A stretch of DNA of 64,000 bases from Lucifuga dentata (lineage: Eukaryota > Chordata > Actinopteri > Ophidiiformes > Bythitidae): contig VXCM01002511.1 of assembly GCA_014773175.1 (NCBI GenBank), forward strand, positions 39,086 through 103,085, in the 5' to 3' direction. Below the pieces are notes generated by a model. The model was not told the DNA's origin and ran no database searches. It saw only the letters and a list, made by a program, of their open reading frames with translations. Positions 45,986 through 59,025 of this stretch are shown one piece after another. How positions within the stretch are numbered: the first letter of the stretch is position 1; each line of letters opens with the position of its first letter. Made by a program: the position numbers and the translations under genes.

Positions 45986-47069
45986 GTTGCCACCTTCTAA
46001 TAAAGAATGCTTAGTTATAAATGTTTTAAGCAAAGCTTCATTACTGAAAAGTATGTCATTTATTACTTAATGTTTTCTAGACCAGTAATAAGCCATTAAT
46101 AGAATGTAGGATTCAGCAGGCTGGGAATAAAATCCCTTTGGCTGCTGTAAAATCTCCCCTGACATAACACACTGATCAGGAGGAACCCTCAGAGAATCTG
46201 CAGCAAAATTCCTTTAATAACAGCTTATTTACACTTCAGACTTGATGATTTTTTATTCTAAAGTGAGGATACACCAGCCAAAAAAGGTTTTTCATAGAGT
46301 TTTGCATCTTAGTGGCAATTTTTGTTCCAGTTATGATTTGGTTGGATTTTTACAGTCATGTAATGCCTGCAACATCACATGTGATTTGCCATATGCTATG
46401 TTTACATGACAAATATTTCTGCAACCTGGAAGTCATTCTGATTAGAGATTCCACCTTAACTGTTGACATGGATACTAAATAAAGTGGTAAGATGTGTGTT
46501 TACAAGCCCCAAAGCATTTCATCACAGAACTTTTTGACATGAGCAAAGTGGTTCCACCTGCTGTGAAGAGTCTAATCTGCCAGAAATACAGGAGAATTTC
46601 TAACGTTATTGAGAAAAATAAGTTCATTCATCCATTCATTCATTCATTCATTCATCCATTCCGCCTGTTCATACAGTTTTCAGATGTCCTGGGAACAGGA
46701 TTTGTGTTTCTGCTGTTCTTTCTAATGAAGCAGCAGCATCAGCTAATGTTAGCCCACGTAGCAAACATGCAGAAAGAACAGATTTATTCCAACCAGAGAC
46801 AAACTATCAGATTAAGCCTTTACATAGTTATTATTTTCCTGTTGAACGGATCATGAAAGGTTTAAACCCTCTCCTCTCAAACCAATTGAAAATTCCTTTC
46901 AAATCAGCCTGGATAGGGCCAGTCTCTTCTGACTGAGGCATTTTTATTCTGATTAGTCTATTATTCTGATTATTAGTGGAATATTAGGGTCCATGTAAAC
47001 ACAGCTTTTTTTTTATTGATTGATTATTCAAGGATTACTAAATGATTTGTTAATTACAGCAGTTACCAT
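45986..47069. other. Intergenic, no gene seen
   Basis: AT-rich with a short (ATTC)n at 46,625-46,660. No exon or known repeat was supported. Confidence 0.35.
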
Positions 47070-47074
47070 GAATT

Positions 47075-47560
47075 CTCTATTAAAAGCCAGTTAAAATCTA
47101 ATAATATCCGGGGGGGCGGAGTCAGCAGGATGAAATAAAAGCGGTCTCGTATAAAGGTTTGGTGTTTGTCTTTTACTGGTCCAGGAAACTCTGAGTTAAT
47201 CTGCTGCTGCCACCAGATGACAGCAGCCATGTTTGATACCAAACCGCTTAAAAACCTCTCCAGCCGTCGTCCCTCCAGCCAGAAGACACGACCGGCTCAA
47301 CGTGAAACAAAGCCGCAAACGTGGAGCCGCTGTCGCCACCAACCAGGAGAAGTGGCTGAAAATGAAGCTTTCTAAAAGCTGCTGGAGGCATGTTCACACT
47401 GACATCTTCTCCTTGGTGTGTTTTTATGCAGTTATGGGTTTGTCCATCGGCAAAATTAGAAATAAAAGCCTGTCTCTAATAAAAGCCTGTCTCCTATACT
47501 GGCCAGGTTCTCTCTGCAGTCGAGGTAAATAAAGGCCCTGCCCACCAATACAGCATTTAC
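47075..47560. repeat. Dispersed repeat, copy B
   Basis: Second copy of the 38,560-39,215 element, about 97% identical over ~300 bp by eye, with the same 'aaaattagaaataaaagcct' arm and a 'catttacggt' end. Confidence 0.6.
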
Positions 47561-48689
47561 GGTAACTACAAATCCTGAACTCTTAGAAGCATGAACTCTG
47601 ATGCAAAGTACGCATCACTAGACCCAGTCTGCATAAAGAGAGAAGGCAGGTAGTGTAGGTGTCGGCAGGAAACTGGAAACGGATTCAGATTCAGAAATAG
47701 ACAAACGAAGAATCAGAATGTTGGACAAAGTCAGAGTTGTGAGAAAGTTAGACAAAACAGGAAGTAAGCTGGGAGGCTGTTGACTCAGAGAGGAAGATTA
47801 AGTGTTAGGAAGGAAAGCTGTGAGCAACGTTACCTTGGAACAACTTTCTCTGGCTCACCTCTTACTGCCAGTGGGCTCCGTGACTTTTAATCCTCTTAAT
47901 CTCAGCACATCCCGCTGGACTCATTTCAAACGCTGTTTTCATCTCGTGGGGACGCAAACTTTTTTGCATGTGCGTGCGTGTGCGAGTGTGTAAGTGTGTG
48001 TCCTTGCGTGCATGTGGGTTGTTTGTATATTCTCCCTTCTCGCTGCTGCTATTTGCACGTGTAATGGTGGGTAAAGAGTGGGATTGAGGCAAATTACCTG
48101 GAAACAGAATCACGCATGAAAGGAGGCTGCGTGTCTAAACTGACTCAGCAGAAGAACTTCCGCTTCTTTAAAAACTCTCTCCTGAGGTTAGAGCGAAAGA
48201 GAAGTTGACGGATGCTCAGCCAAACTTCCCACAGGTGAAACAGAGAACACACACACAGACGGCAGGGTGGATGTTTTTAGCTTGATGCGTTTATTCCCGC
48301 TGGCTTTTGCAGCTCTTAAATGGCTTAAATGGTTCCTCCTGTCTGCTGTCTCCTATTCTATCCTCAGACAGTAGCATCAGTAGCATTCATTAATACCATT
48401 AAATTATGCCAGCGTATCCCACAAACAGCTGTTCTGCTGAAGCCTATAAGCCACTATAAGTGTGTTAAAGCCATTTACATTTACACGCGTGAACAAAAAT
48501 AAAATACAGATAATGTAGTATTAATATCATTATTGTTTGGAATTGTCTTGGTTGATGAAATATTGTCAAATTGATACTGTTTTTGATGTCTGCTGGAATA
48601 TTTATTATACTGTATTTCAACAACCAAATCCAGCAAATTCAGCAGCCTGTCGGCATGTTTCAAAATCAGCAAATCAAAGCTGAAGATGC
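47561..48689. other. Intergenic, no gene seen
   Basis: Unassigned sequence with a GTGCGTGTG-rich patch at 47,965-48,020. No exon was supported. Confidence 0.35.
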
Positions 48690-49010
48690 AGCTGGTCTAC
48701 GTCCTGGTTTTCTGGCTGTGGTCTGGTTTAGTTCCTGGTTTTCTGGCTGTGGTTTGGTCTACATCCTGGTTGTCTGGCTGTGGTTTGGTCTACATCCTGG
48801 TTGTCTGGCTGTGGTTTGGTCTACATCCTGGTTGTCTGGTTGTGGTCTGGTTTAGTTCCTGGTTTTCTGGCTGTGGTCTGGTCTACATCCTGGTTTTCTG
48901 GCTGTGGTCTAGTCTACATCCTGATCCTGGTTGTCTGGCTGTGGTCTGGTTTAGTTCCTGTTTTTCTGGCTGTGGTCTAGTCTACATCCTGGTTGTCTGG
49001 CTGATGATCC
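48690..49010. repeat. 31-bp minisatellite
   Basis: About ten units of tctggctgtggtctggttta + gttcctggttt, alternating with a 'tctacatcctggttg' form. Spacing of 31 bp (48,744, 48,775, 48,806). Open in all three frames because it lacks stop triplets. Confidence 0.85.
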
Positions 49011-49269
49011 TAATTCCTGTGACTCAATGAATTCCACTTTTTGGAAATTTAAGGTGTTGAATCAGTTATTCTGGTTTCCACATAAGCAGCCTGGTAACAA
49101 AGTTGCTTTGAAGTAATAATTTAATTCACTGATTTATTGTTGATGTGTTTGACGCCACGATAAGACGCCATGATTAGCGGCACACACAGACACACCTCCT
49201 CACTACGTCCTTTGTTTCTGTTGTATTTATTTTATTACTTGTTTTAACTTGTTTATCACATAAAGAAAG

Positions 49270-49780
49270 CAACGTTTCCTGATGGTGGCCATGGGTGTGT
49301 AGTACAGGTGTGTACTACAGGTGTGTACTACAGCCGCGTAGTACAGGAATTTCATGTGTGTTTGCCTTCTGGGTCTGTTATTTTTATTTATTTATTTATT
49401 TTTTGCCGAAGTTATTTTACAAGACTTTAAATCTTTTTTTTTTTTTTTTTTTTTTTTTAACAGTTATTTCTCCTTTTTCTTATTTTTCTTTCAGAATTTA
49501 CAGATTTGATGGCGACATGTATTTTCTGGAGAATTACCTTGTACGAGCCCATTGGGTTTTTTTTTTTTTTTTTNGTTTTTTTTTTTTTTTTTGTTTTTTT
49601 GCATTTTTTCCAACACATTTCTTTTCATGTTTATGTAAATTTTGTATTTTCTTTGTTTTTTATATGAATAACTAAAAAAAACTAAAACTAAAACTACAGG
49701 CATGTAGTAGAGCTGTGTACTACAAGGATGTAGCAGGGAAGTGGTTGTCAGTAATGCAACATGCATGTGGGTTGTATATG
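49270..49780. repeat. Low-complexity T-rich region
   Basis: Short 13-14-bp repeats 'gtgtgtactacag' at 49,290-49,345, then T-tracts at 49,434-49,458 and 49,557-49,593 with an N at 49,574. No gene. Confidence 0.6.
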
Positions 49781-49783
49781 AAT

Positions 49784-50330
49784 GAATGAATCTTTATTTA
49801 CATGTCTTTAGTAGTCATGGCTGACCCCACATATGTTACAACACACAGATGTCACACAAACACAACGTTTCACCTCCGGCTCCACAAACACACCCACAGC
49901 AAACAGCCTTCATGCTACACTTCATGTTTTCTCATGTTCCACGCTTTCTCCACATAATTGGCAAATGAAAAAAAATGTTTGTTTCACACATGCTTTTTAG
50001 AATATCATAGTCATCCATCAGAAAATAATTACATCCCTCATGGTTTTTATTATTAAATAGGACATGACACAAAGGACAATAAAGAGCAAAATTAATTTCA
50101 TTTTCAGCTTCATGTAAATCACAAAGGCAGCAGAGTCTGTTTTACTCTTCAGTACCAACAAAACTTCCTGTTCATACATAAATTAAATTTAATCTCTGTA
50201 CGGAATTCGCTTTTTAATAGACGGTATGTTCTGATTTTTGGTTTATGCCAAATCTCACATGACCATTTATTCTTATACTCTTGAAAATCTGCATCTCTAA
50301 TTAACCTGATATTAACACGCTGTTTCGGGT
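49784..50330 (-). pseudogene. LINE pol C-terminal remnant
   Basis: The minus strand reads LIRDADFQEYKNKWSCEIWH and KPKIRTYRLLKSEFRTEIKF, matching the KLRTYxLFK tail of some fish LINE proteins. Stops follow, then a 3' end 'aaataaagattcattcattc'. No RT motifs remain. Confidence 0.45.
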
Positions 50331-51098
50331 ATATTTCCCTTCACAGCCTGCTTTCTAAAATAAACAGTGGACATACTTTGTGCACGGACCATACATGTGC
50401 ACATCAGTGGAACAGCTTTTTACACAACATATCTTCACTCATACAAGTCTGTTCCATAATCTACAGACAGCCCAGCGTACCATATAAGAAATTAAATTAA
50501 TTTCCTGTTAGTAAATTAACAGGAAATTAAATGAACAAGGAATTTATTTAGATAAGGTGAATTCTTGCATGTATGTAGAAAAGTGGGCACGTTAAGTATG
50601 AATCGAGCTGCTTGTGGAAGTTTGAAGCCGTGGCAGCAGCAGAGCAGCAAACTTTAGTTTCCTTCAGGCTCATTAGATAGTGTCTGATGCTTTTGATTGA
50701 TAATTTTCTTTCTGCTACTCTATCTCTTTCTCTGTCGCTCTCCCTCCCTCAATCCCTGCTCCCCACTCTCTCTCTTTTACACACATGCACACGCGCATAC
50801 ACACACAGACATACAGGCAACAGTCAGGTGTGCAGAAACATACAGTGTGTGTGATAAGGGAGCAGCAGGTTGGTGTTGATTCAATAAGAAAGCTATTTTC
50901 TCTCCTTCTGCATCTGGGCTGGAAACAATCAGTCTTCAGGGTGATGTTCCTCTTCTTCCCTCAATCGATTTTTTGTGTGTGTGTGTGTGAATATGTGTGT
51001 GACCACCAAATAATCCTCATACATCCCCTCATTCCTCCCTCTCTAGTCCAGCTGAGTTAACCTATACAATCACAGAGGGGGAATCAATAACTATCCTA

Positions 51099-51136
<38 letters not shown>

Positions 51137-51285
51137 CTAAACTATTATCCCTATGAAGTCAGCCTTGTAATAGTTGAGGCGTACTGAGAATGCTGTGTTT
51201 TGTTGCTGGAGGCTCAGAGTCAGCGCTGATGGCTACCAAACTAATAACTTATTTATCCTTCATGCTGCTCCCATGTTACGTAGTG

Positions 51286-51324
<39 letters not shown>

Positions 51325-52642
51325 CTGGTAGTCAAATTTAGGATGAATCTATAGGCAGGTTATGTGTCGGAGGTTTTAAATTTGGATTTCAGAAGTTGTG
51401 GATTTCATACGTGAGTTCCTGTCCGAAGGGAGCTGGAGGAGAACCCAGACTGGGGAAGTGAATGAGCACCTGTCCCTCCCTCATTATCACCACTGAGGTG
51501 CCCTTGAGCAAGGCACCTAATCCCTAAATGCTCATCTGGAGCTGCTGCAGCAGAGAAGTCTGTGGTTGTACTGGGCAGCTTTGGTGTAACGGTACAGCAG
51601 GAAATGTTATCCTGGCGAGTGCTGTAACCTGACCGTCTGTTCTCAGCCTGTAGATTTGTTTTCATCTAACACAGCTGTTATGTGTGTGGACACAGGAGAC
51701 AGAAAATCTTTTTGCGTCATCCAAGATTCAGTCATTAAATGTGCGCTGCAAGTCTTTTTGTAATCTTTCAGGATGAAAAAAATCATGTATTGTGGCCCCA
51801 ACTTCAGTCCTGATTCACATGATAGGCAGGGAGTGATGCTCTGAGCGGGGACTCCGAGTGTCACGGACGCCAGCTTGAATGCTGCTCAGATTCTCCGCTT
51901 TGATGCTCAAAGATCGACCAAATTCAACTTTGACCTGTCTGCTGCTTAACTTTCCAGTGACAGTAGCTGTACATGACATAAGCAGAAGAAAAGCCTGTGA
52001 ACTGTTTGGAGCAATTTCCTGAATTGTACAACACAACTTTAAAATCGTACCATGATCTGGGCAGCAAGGTGAAATAAAAGCAGTCAGACAGACTTACCTG
52101 GTTTGTAAACTGGCATTTAATTTAAGATGGTATTGATGTACCTATGCAGGGCATTTCTTGATGGTTTTGTTGCTATGTTGGCACTCCTTTCCATGCGATA
52201 ACCAAGGTGCAGGTTATCAGGGGCGTAGGCAGCGAGAAGAGCAATGCTACGGCACAAATACCACTTATCATGTGAAACTGGCCTAATTCTGAGATTGGAA
52301 TAACAGCCTTATTCTCATTCCAAATGGAGCTGAAAAATTTGCCTTTTGTGCCCAAATTTGGAGGAAAGAACCAATATATGTTCAGCAGCCTTCATATCCC
52401 ACATTGTTGCAGCTTGGTCAGTCACTGCATTAAGATCTTCGTTAGCTCATAAAATCTGGACCACATGTGTGTTTAACATATTTAGAAGGCATCTGCTGGT
52501 CTGTATTGTCATCGGTTACTGTTACAGTAAATACATCACGATACACGTGGACCAAAAGCCAATGTAGGATGTGAATAATGGAAGCCAAGTTCTAGTTATC
52601 AGCCTGCACATCATGTTAATCACAGAAATTATTTTATGGGCA
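50331..52642. repeat. Intergenic; SINE-like piece, AC and GAT arrays
   Basis: (AC)n at 51,105-51,134 and (GAT)n at 51,286-51,323. The stretch 51,440-51,560 includes 'gaggtgcccttgagcaaggcacctaa', a common fish SINE-type sequence. No host gene was recognised. Confidence 0.45.
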
Positions 52643-52655
52643 TATTTATCTGGTC
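52643..52655. repeat. Target-site duplication, left copy
   Basis: tatttatctggtc, identical to 53,483-53,495, bounding the inverted RTE insertion. Confidence 0.75.
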
Positions 52656-53299
52656 TCCTCCCAGTTGGATGTGCCTGGGAAGCCTCCAAAGGGAGGCGTC
52701 CAGGAGGCATCCTGATCAGATACCCGAACCACCTCAACTGGCTCCTTTCAATGATAAGGAGCAACGCTTCTACTTTGAGCCTCTCTGGATGTCTCTCTCC
52801 TCACCGGATCCCTAAGCCTGAGCCCAGACACCCTTTGAAGAAAACTTATTTAAGCTGCTTTCATGTATTCATGATCTCATTCTTTTGGTCACCAAAGCTC
52901 GTGACTAGGTGAGGCCTGGAATGTAGATCAATGGGTAAAGTCAGAGCTTTGCCTTCAGACTCAGATCTCTCTGCACCACCACAGTTCGCTGTAATGCTGC
53001 ATTACTTCAGACGCTGCACCAATCCGCCTGTCAATCTCAGCGTCCATTTTGTCCTCACTTGTGAACAAAACTCTGAGATACTTATTCTCCTTCATTTGGG
53101 GCAGAAACTCGCTCCCAACCTGGGGGGAGCAACCCACCATTTTCCAGCAGAGCACCATAGCCTCAGATTTAGAATGCTGCTTCTCATCCTGATGGCTTCA
53201 CACTCTACAGTGGAAGCTGGAGGTCATGTTCTGAAGAGGCCATCAGAACCACATCATCATCTCATCATCTGCAAAAAGAAAAGATGTAATCCTGAGACT
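52656..53299 (-). pseudogene. RTE/Rex3-like pol, inverted 5' part
   Basis: The minus strand runs LRITSFLFADD (motif C), KENKYLRVLFTSEDKMDAEI, then IERSQLRWFGYLIRMPPGRL and AHPTGRR, ending at the left target duplication. It has frameshifts and stops. The remaining LINE tail continues on the other strand at 53,303. Confidence 0.8.
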
Positions 53300-53302
53300 G
53301 TG

Positions 53303-53482
53303 TTGGGATGAGAGCCTGAGGCAGACCCGCAACACACTGGAGGGATTACAGTATATTCTGGCCTAGGAATGCCTCGGAATCCCCTAAGAGGAGCTGGAGA
53401 ATGTGGGGAGAGGGACATCTGGGCTACCTTGCTTGGCCTGCTGCCACCATGACCTGGTCCTGGATGAGTGGAAGAAAATGGG
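53303..53482 (+). pseudogene. RTE/Rex3-like 3' end, direct part
   Basis: Starts 'gttgggatgagagcctgagg' (the TGRRPRG codons again), then a degraded WRDYxxxLxWE region and a 'gaagaaaatgg' terminus that touches the right target duplication. Confidence 0.8.
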
Positions 53483-53495
53483 TATTTATCTGGTC
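53483..53495. repeat. Target-site duplication, right copy
   Basis: Second exact copy of the 13-mer at 52,643-52,655. Confidence 0.75.
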
Positions 53496-53579
53496 AATCT
53501 TGCCAATATTCCTTCATTTGTTGATGTTAAACATCATAATTTGTACTGTAAACTCAGGTTTCTATGTAACCCTCTGGTT

Positions 53580-55679
53580 AACCCTCTGGTTCCAATTTCC
53601 TTAGAACTAGTATCTACCAGCAAATGTAATGAGTCTGCATCTTTCTTTAATGATAAGATTCAAACCATCAAAGGTGACATTAGCTCCTCAATGTCAAATA
53701 ATACAGTACCATTACCACAGTCTTCCAGAAGTAATTTAGTAGGTATGACAAAATTTAATTCCATTGATGACAAATTACTTGAAGAAATTATTTCCACTCT
53801 CAAGTCATCCACTTGTTGGCTTGATGTATTACCCACTAGTTTCTTTAAAACAGTTTTGTGCAGCCTGGTTAAACAAATCACACTTATAGTTAATTCTTCT
53901 CTTCAATCTGGCATTTTCCCAAAAGCCTTGAAAATTGCAGTCATCAAACCTCTCTTAAAGAAGAATAGCCTTGATCCTACTGTATTGAGTAACTATCGGC
54001 CTATATCAAACCTGCCGTTTTTAGGTAAAGTCATTGAAAAAGTTGTTTACCGGCAACTTAGTGACTTTTTAATGCAGAACAATTGTTTTGATGACCTTCA
54101 ATCAGGATTTCGGCCTCATCGCAGCACTGAGACTGCACTCATAAAAGCACTAAATGACATTCGCTTAAACAATGACTCAGGCAAAGTCTCTGTCTTGGTA
54201 CTGTTGGATCTAAGTGCTGCTTTTGACACAGTGGATCATAAAATTCTGTTACAAAGATTAGAAAACTGGGTGAACTGGGTAGAAAATTTTCTGGAACTGT
54301 TCTTAAATGGTTCAAGTCATATCTTCATGACAAGACATACTTTATCTCCATTGGTAACTGTGTCCAAGCAGATGGCCATCATCTGTGGGGTTCCACAGGG
54401 GTCCATTTTGGGACCCCTCTTATTCAATCTCTATATGCTTCCTTTAGGCCAAATTATACAAAATAATAAAGTAGCCTACCATAATTATGCAGATGACACA
54501 CAAATATACATATCACTTACATCGGATGATTATGGACCTATTGAATCTTTGTGTCTCTGCATTGAACAAATTAACAGTTGGATGCAGCAAAATTTCCTCC
54601 AGCTAAATAGAGATAAGACAGAATTGTTTTTGGAACACAAAAAGAAAGGCAGAGTGTTAGTGCTTATCTTGACTCTCTTTCTTAACTAAGAGTCAAGTCA
54701 AAAATCTTGATGTTATCTTGGATTCAGACCTAAATTTCTATAGGCACATCAAATCTGTAACTTCACCAGCTTAAAAATATTAAAAGAGTTAGGGGACTAA
54801 TGAATAAACAAGATCTTGAAAGGCTTACTCATGCCTTTATCTCTAGTAGGTTGGATTACTGTAATAGTCTGTTTACAGGCCTTTCAAAACAAGGGTCTTC
54901 AACAACTTCAGCTTATTCAGGACGCTACTGCCAGGGTCCTGACAAAAACAAGGAAATATGACCACATTACACCAGTTCTAAAGTCTTTACATTGGCTGCC
55001 AGTCACGCAGAGAATTGATTTCAAAATCTCGATGCTTGTTTATAAATCACTCTGTGGTAATGGGCCTGAATACATCTCTGACGTGCTTATGAACCTTCAA
55101 GAACCCTTAGGACATCTGGGGCTGGCCTGCTGGCTGTCCCTAGAGTTAGAACAAAACATGGGGAAGCAGCATTNTTAGGACATCTGGGGCTGGCCTGCTG
55201 GCTGTCCCTAGAGTTAGAACAAAACATGGGGAAGCAGCATTTTGTTATTATGCGGCACAGACCTGGAATAATCTGCCAGAGAATATTAGACAAGCCCCGA
55301 CTCTGACAATTTTTAAGTCAAAGCTAAAAACGTTCCTTTTTAATACCNGAATATTAGACAAGCCCCGACTCTGACAATTTTTAAGTCAAAGCTAAAAACG
55401 TTCCTTTTTAATACCGCCTTTTCTGCTTCATAATGATGTACTGGTATTCTATATTCATTCTCATTATTTATATCTTAAATGTTAGATTCTTGTTGGATGT
55501 TGGATTTTAGCTCTTTTAAATGTTAAACTTTATGTATGTAAATATTGCTCTTTTAAAATGTAAATCTTTTATCTTTATCATGTTTTTTTTTTGTTTTTTT
55601 TTTACTCTGTAAAGCACTTTGAGCTGCCGAGTGTATGAAATGTGCTGTATAAATAAAGCTGCCTTGCCTTGCCTTGCCT
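53580..55679 (+). pseudogene. L2/CR1/Rex1-like LINE, 5'-truncated
   Basis: Reverse transcriptase motifs in order: SNYRPISNLPFLGKVIEK, SGFRPHRSTETALIK, LLDLSAAFDTVDH (motif A), CGVPQGSILGPLLFNLYM (B), YHNYADDTQIYISL (C, YADD) and LQLNRDKTELF. Between A and B the frame shifts out and back: an alternative frame restores LKWFKSYLHDKTYFISIGN near 54,300-54,350. After 54,689 the C-terminal part continues in pieces (RVLTKTRKYDHITPVLKSLH). Two single-N joins (55,174, 55,348) are flanked by 67-bp false copies. The 3' end is 'ataaataaagctgccttgcc' with (CCTTG)n. RT plus endonuclease would copy RNA into the genome; this copy is dead. Confidence 0.88.
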
Positions 55680-56079
55680 AACTTCCTGAGGTTCTCCCTG
55701 GGATTTGTCACATTGTCCATCATTTGGGGGCAACGTTATTCAAATAAACTTGAAAATGTTTGACATCATTAACTGACAAGGAACGCTTGAACACGTTGTT
55801 AGTTTATGTTTCTTTGAGGCTGGACAATCTTGTGCAGCATGGAGGTTCACGTTGAGCCTGGCCTTGAAGTGTAACCCTCCTGCGATCAGACCCAAAAACA
55901 GACTCAGGAACAGATGAAAAAGTAAAATAGTTTGGCAAAAATACAGAGCAGGCAGCTTCATAAAATGATACAACAATCAGGAAGGGTTAGGTAACCATAA
56001 ACAGAAGCAGGCTAGCAGTCCAAAAAAAGGCTGAAGCAGGGATCTGAGACCATGTTTGTGAACCAGAGAGGCAGGCAGG
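55680..56079. other. Intergenic, no gene seen
   Basis: Unassigned sequence between the LINE and the LTR. The stretch from 55,870 resembles dispersed fish repeats that resume after the LTR at 56,879. Confidence 0.35.
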
Positions 56080-56874
56080 TGTTGTGGAAAAACTGACGTC
56101 CACACTTATTCCAGGTTTGCAGATCACACAATTTTATTAACGTGTACACAGGAAGCAAGTCAACAATACCATACAGCCCTCAAGCGCCTTTGTCTGTCCC
56201 AAACAGCTTCAAAGATAAGAGTTTCCTTTCACCTCCTTAATATACCTTCATTTCTACTAGGTATTAACCCCTCCCTTGCCTGTTGGGCCTGCCATCAGCA
56301 CATCTTCACCACCAAGTCTCCAGCTGCTAGACACCTCAGCCCGAGAAGCACCAATCTTGTTTATGTTGTCATATCGACAGCTAGGGCAGGTCATATTTGG
56401 TCAGAAATACACAGCTTAATCTACAAAACATAGTTGCATAGTGAGAACTTAACTTATGACCTTAGTGTTCACAACTAAACTTCAGGCCCACATGTTCAAC
56501 ATTAAAGGACCTTAAAGGACCCTTGTACAATTTACTACCTGACGGGTCATGAGACCAGGTCACAACTGAACAACTGGCTTCTGGGCATAATAAGAAGCTT
56601 CTAGGCCTCTGGACTTCAGCTGGTGGTGTTAGATCGTGGTATGACAGCTCAACTCCTCAGGACAGGGCCTTCAACCACATACTACATGCTACGTGCTACT
56701 GAGTCTGTATGAATATAAATGAATACATGTTGTCATTAATGGTGATACATGTTGTATAAATCAAAATCATGCAAACATATGAATCAAAACATTTGAATCA
56801 ATCAATATTCATCAACACATCAATCAATACATCAGGTTACATAGTTAAAGAGTACATTCAAATTTTCAATCACA
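56080..56874 (-). mobile_element. Probable solo LTR
   Basis: On the minus strand it starts TGTGATTG and ends CCACAACA, so it has the TG...CA ends of an LTR. It is flanked by CAGG at 56,076-56,079 and 56,875-56,878. Near its 3' end the minus strand carries TTAATAAAATTG, an AATAAA poly(A) signal. 795 bp, no ORF, and no retroviral or Gypsy internal region next to it. Endogenous-retrovirus or Gypsy origin cannot be told apart. Confidence 0.55.
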
Positions 56875-56878
56875 CAGG

Positions 56879-57990
56879 TGAGATAACAGGTGCGACAAAG
56901 CCCAAAAACCAACAAGGGTCAGAGGTCACAGCATGACAGGCAGATGGGCTGCGAGCTCTGTGATGATCTGGTAGAGAGGGTGGGAAACAGCTGGTATTTA
57001 TGCTAACAGGCTGAGAACAGGAAGTAGCAGCAGGTGTGGCAGTCAGGTGACCAGGTGGGCGTGGAAAGACCCATGAGTGACAGCTGGTGGGTAAAAAGTG
57101 GAATGGCAGGCCCTGGAATGACAGGTGTGACAGAATAACAACAGCAAGAACATATATTAAAATATTAATGTTGAAGGAGATGGGTTAGCTTGGTGTCAGC
57201 GTGACGTAAGTGCTCAGAATGACCAGTTCTCGTGTTTCAAAGATTCAACCTCTAAACATGTATAATTTTCTCAAGGTCAATTTAGTTTAAACAAAAAGTA
57301 CAGATTTATCAGAATCAGCATTGTAATCTCTCTCTCTCTCTCTGTGCGTGTGTGTGTGTGTGTGTCCTTCAGCTGTAATGAGTGAGTACAGAAGGTCGGT
57401 GTGAAGCATGCAGAGAGCTCTGATCCTCTCTGTAACGTTTTAATCAGCCTCCATCTCTGTCCCTCTTCTCCAGCGTAACACACCTGCAGCTGCACACGTT
57501 CTCCCTCTCTTTACCTTCCTCTTCCACTCCTCCTTTGCTCCTCTCTTCTCTGTGCTACAGCGTTTATTTGTGGGTACTTGACTTGACCCCCTCCAGATGA
57601 GCAGGCTAGAGTACAAAGCAGGCTAATAAAGCGGCTAATTGTCTGGTTGTCAGGGTGGGATTGATTTGTCTGTTTCAACACTGATAACGGCAGCAATCAT
57701 CTCTCTGTGAAGCCTGCTGCTGTAACTTCCAGCGGCCGGCAGGAGGGTGTGTGTGTGTGTTTGTGTGTGTTCAGGGAAGAGGAGAGATAGGTAGACGTCT
57801 GCAATAAACTAATGACAATCACAAGGGCAGTTGAAGGTTTTAAGTGATTTTTGTTTCCTCCTCTCCAAAAAAATTATATTTAAAAATCACTGAGCAAATC
57901 ACAACACAAAACACAAAACACACACATGTATAAGGAAGCTGAAAAGGTTGAAACTGGCTGTAAGAAAGAGAAATGCAGAGACAACAATGG
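56879..57990. repeat. Intergenic; (AG)n/(TG)n and unique patch
   Basis: Dispersed repeat to about 57,130, CT/GT arrays at 57,328-57,364, and a complex unique patch at 57,580-57,730 with ctaataaagcggctaattg. No gene. Confidence 0.35.
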
Positions 57991-57994
57991 ATGA

Positions 57995-58657
<663 letters not shown>

Positions 58658-59025
58658 AACCTGGAAAGCTGCAATTAGTTTGTATCCAGAGAAGAGAGCA
58701 GCTCCGTTCTGACGCTCCATTTTCATCATCCTTTAATCTCAGCACTTATCCTCTTCATCTTTTTTTTTCATTCAAAGTAATTTGTTAATGATGTCATTCC
58801 CTCCTTTTCCTTGTTTAAGTGTTTGGTCATGAAGAAAAGGGACAGGTTGACACATGCATTGTGCTGCACTGAAAAGCGTTAGTCCACTGAGATAGGGTGC
58901 ATACCAGCATCCACACAAGCGCTCAAGCTGTAAAGACTGAAAAATACACCTGGAGGTGGACAGACCTTTACCTGAAAAGTTTATGAACTTTACAGCTCTT
59001 GTCAATCAGATTTATTTGTATCACC

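Noticed and set aside
48686..49030. 114-codon Trp/Val-rich repeat protein
   Set aside because: The 31-bp repeat lacks stop triplets in all frames, so openness is a by-product.
53403..54689. 428-codon frame as an intact reverse transcriptase
   Set aside because: The N-terminal part reads through the RTE tail and target duplication, and the frame shifts out and back between motifs A and B.
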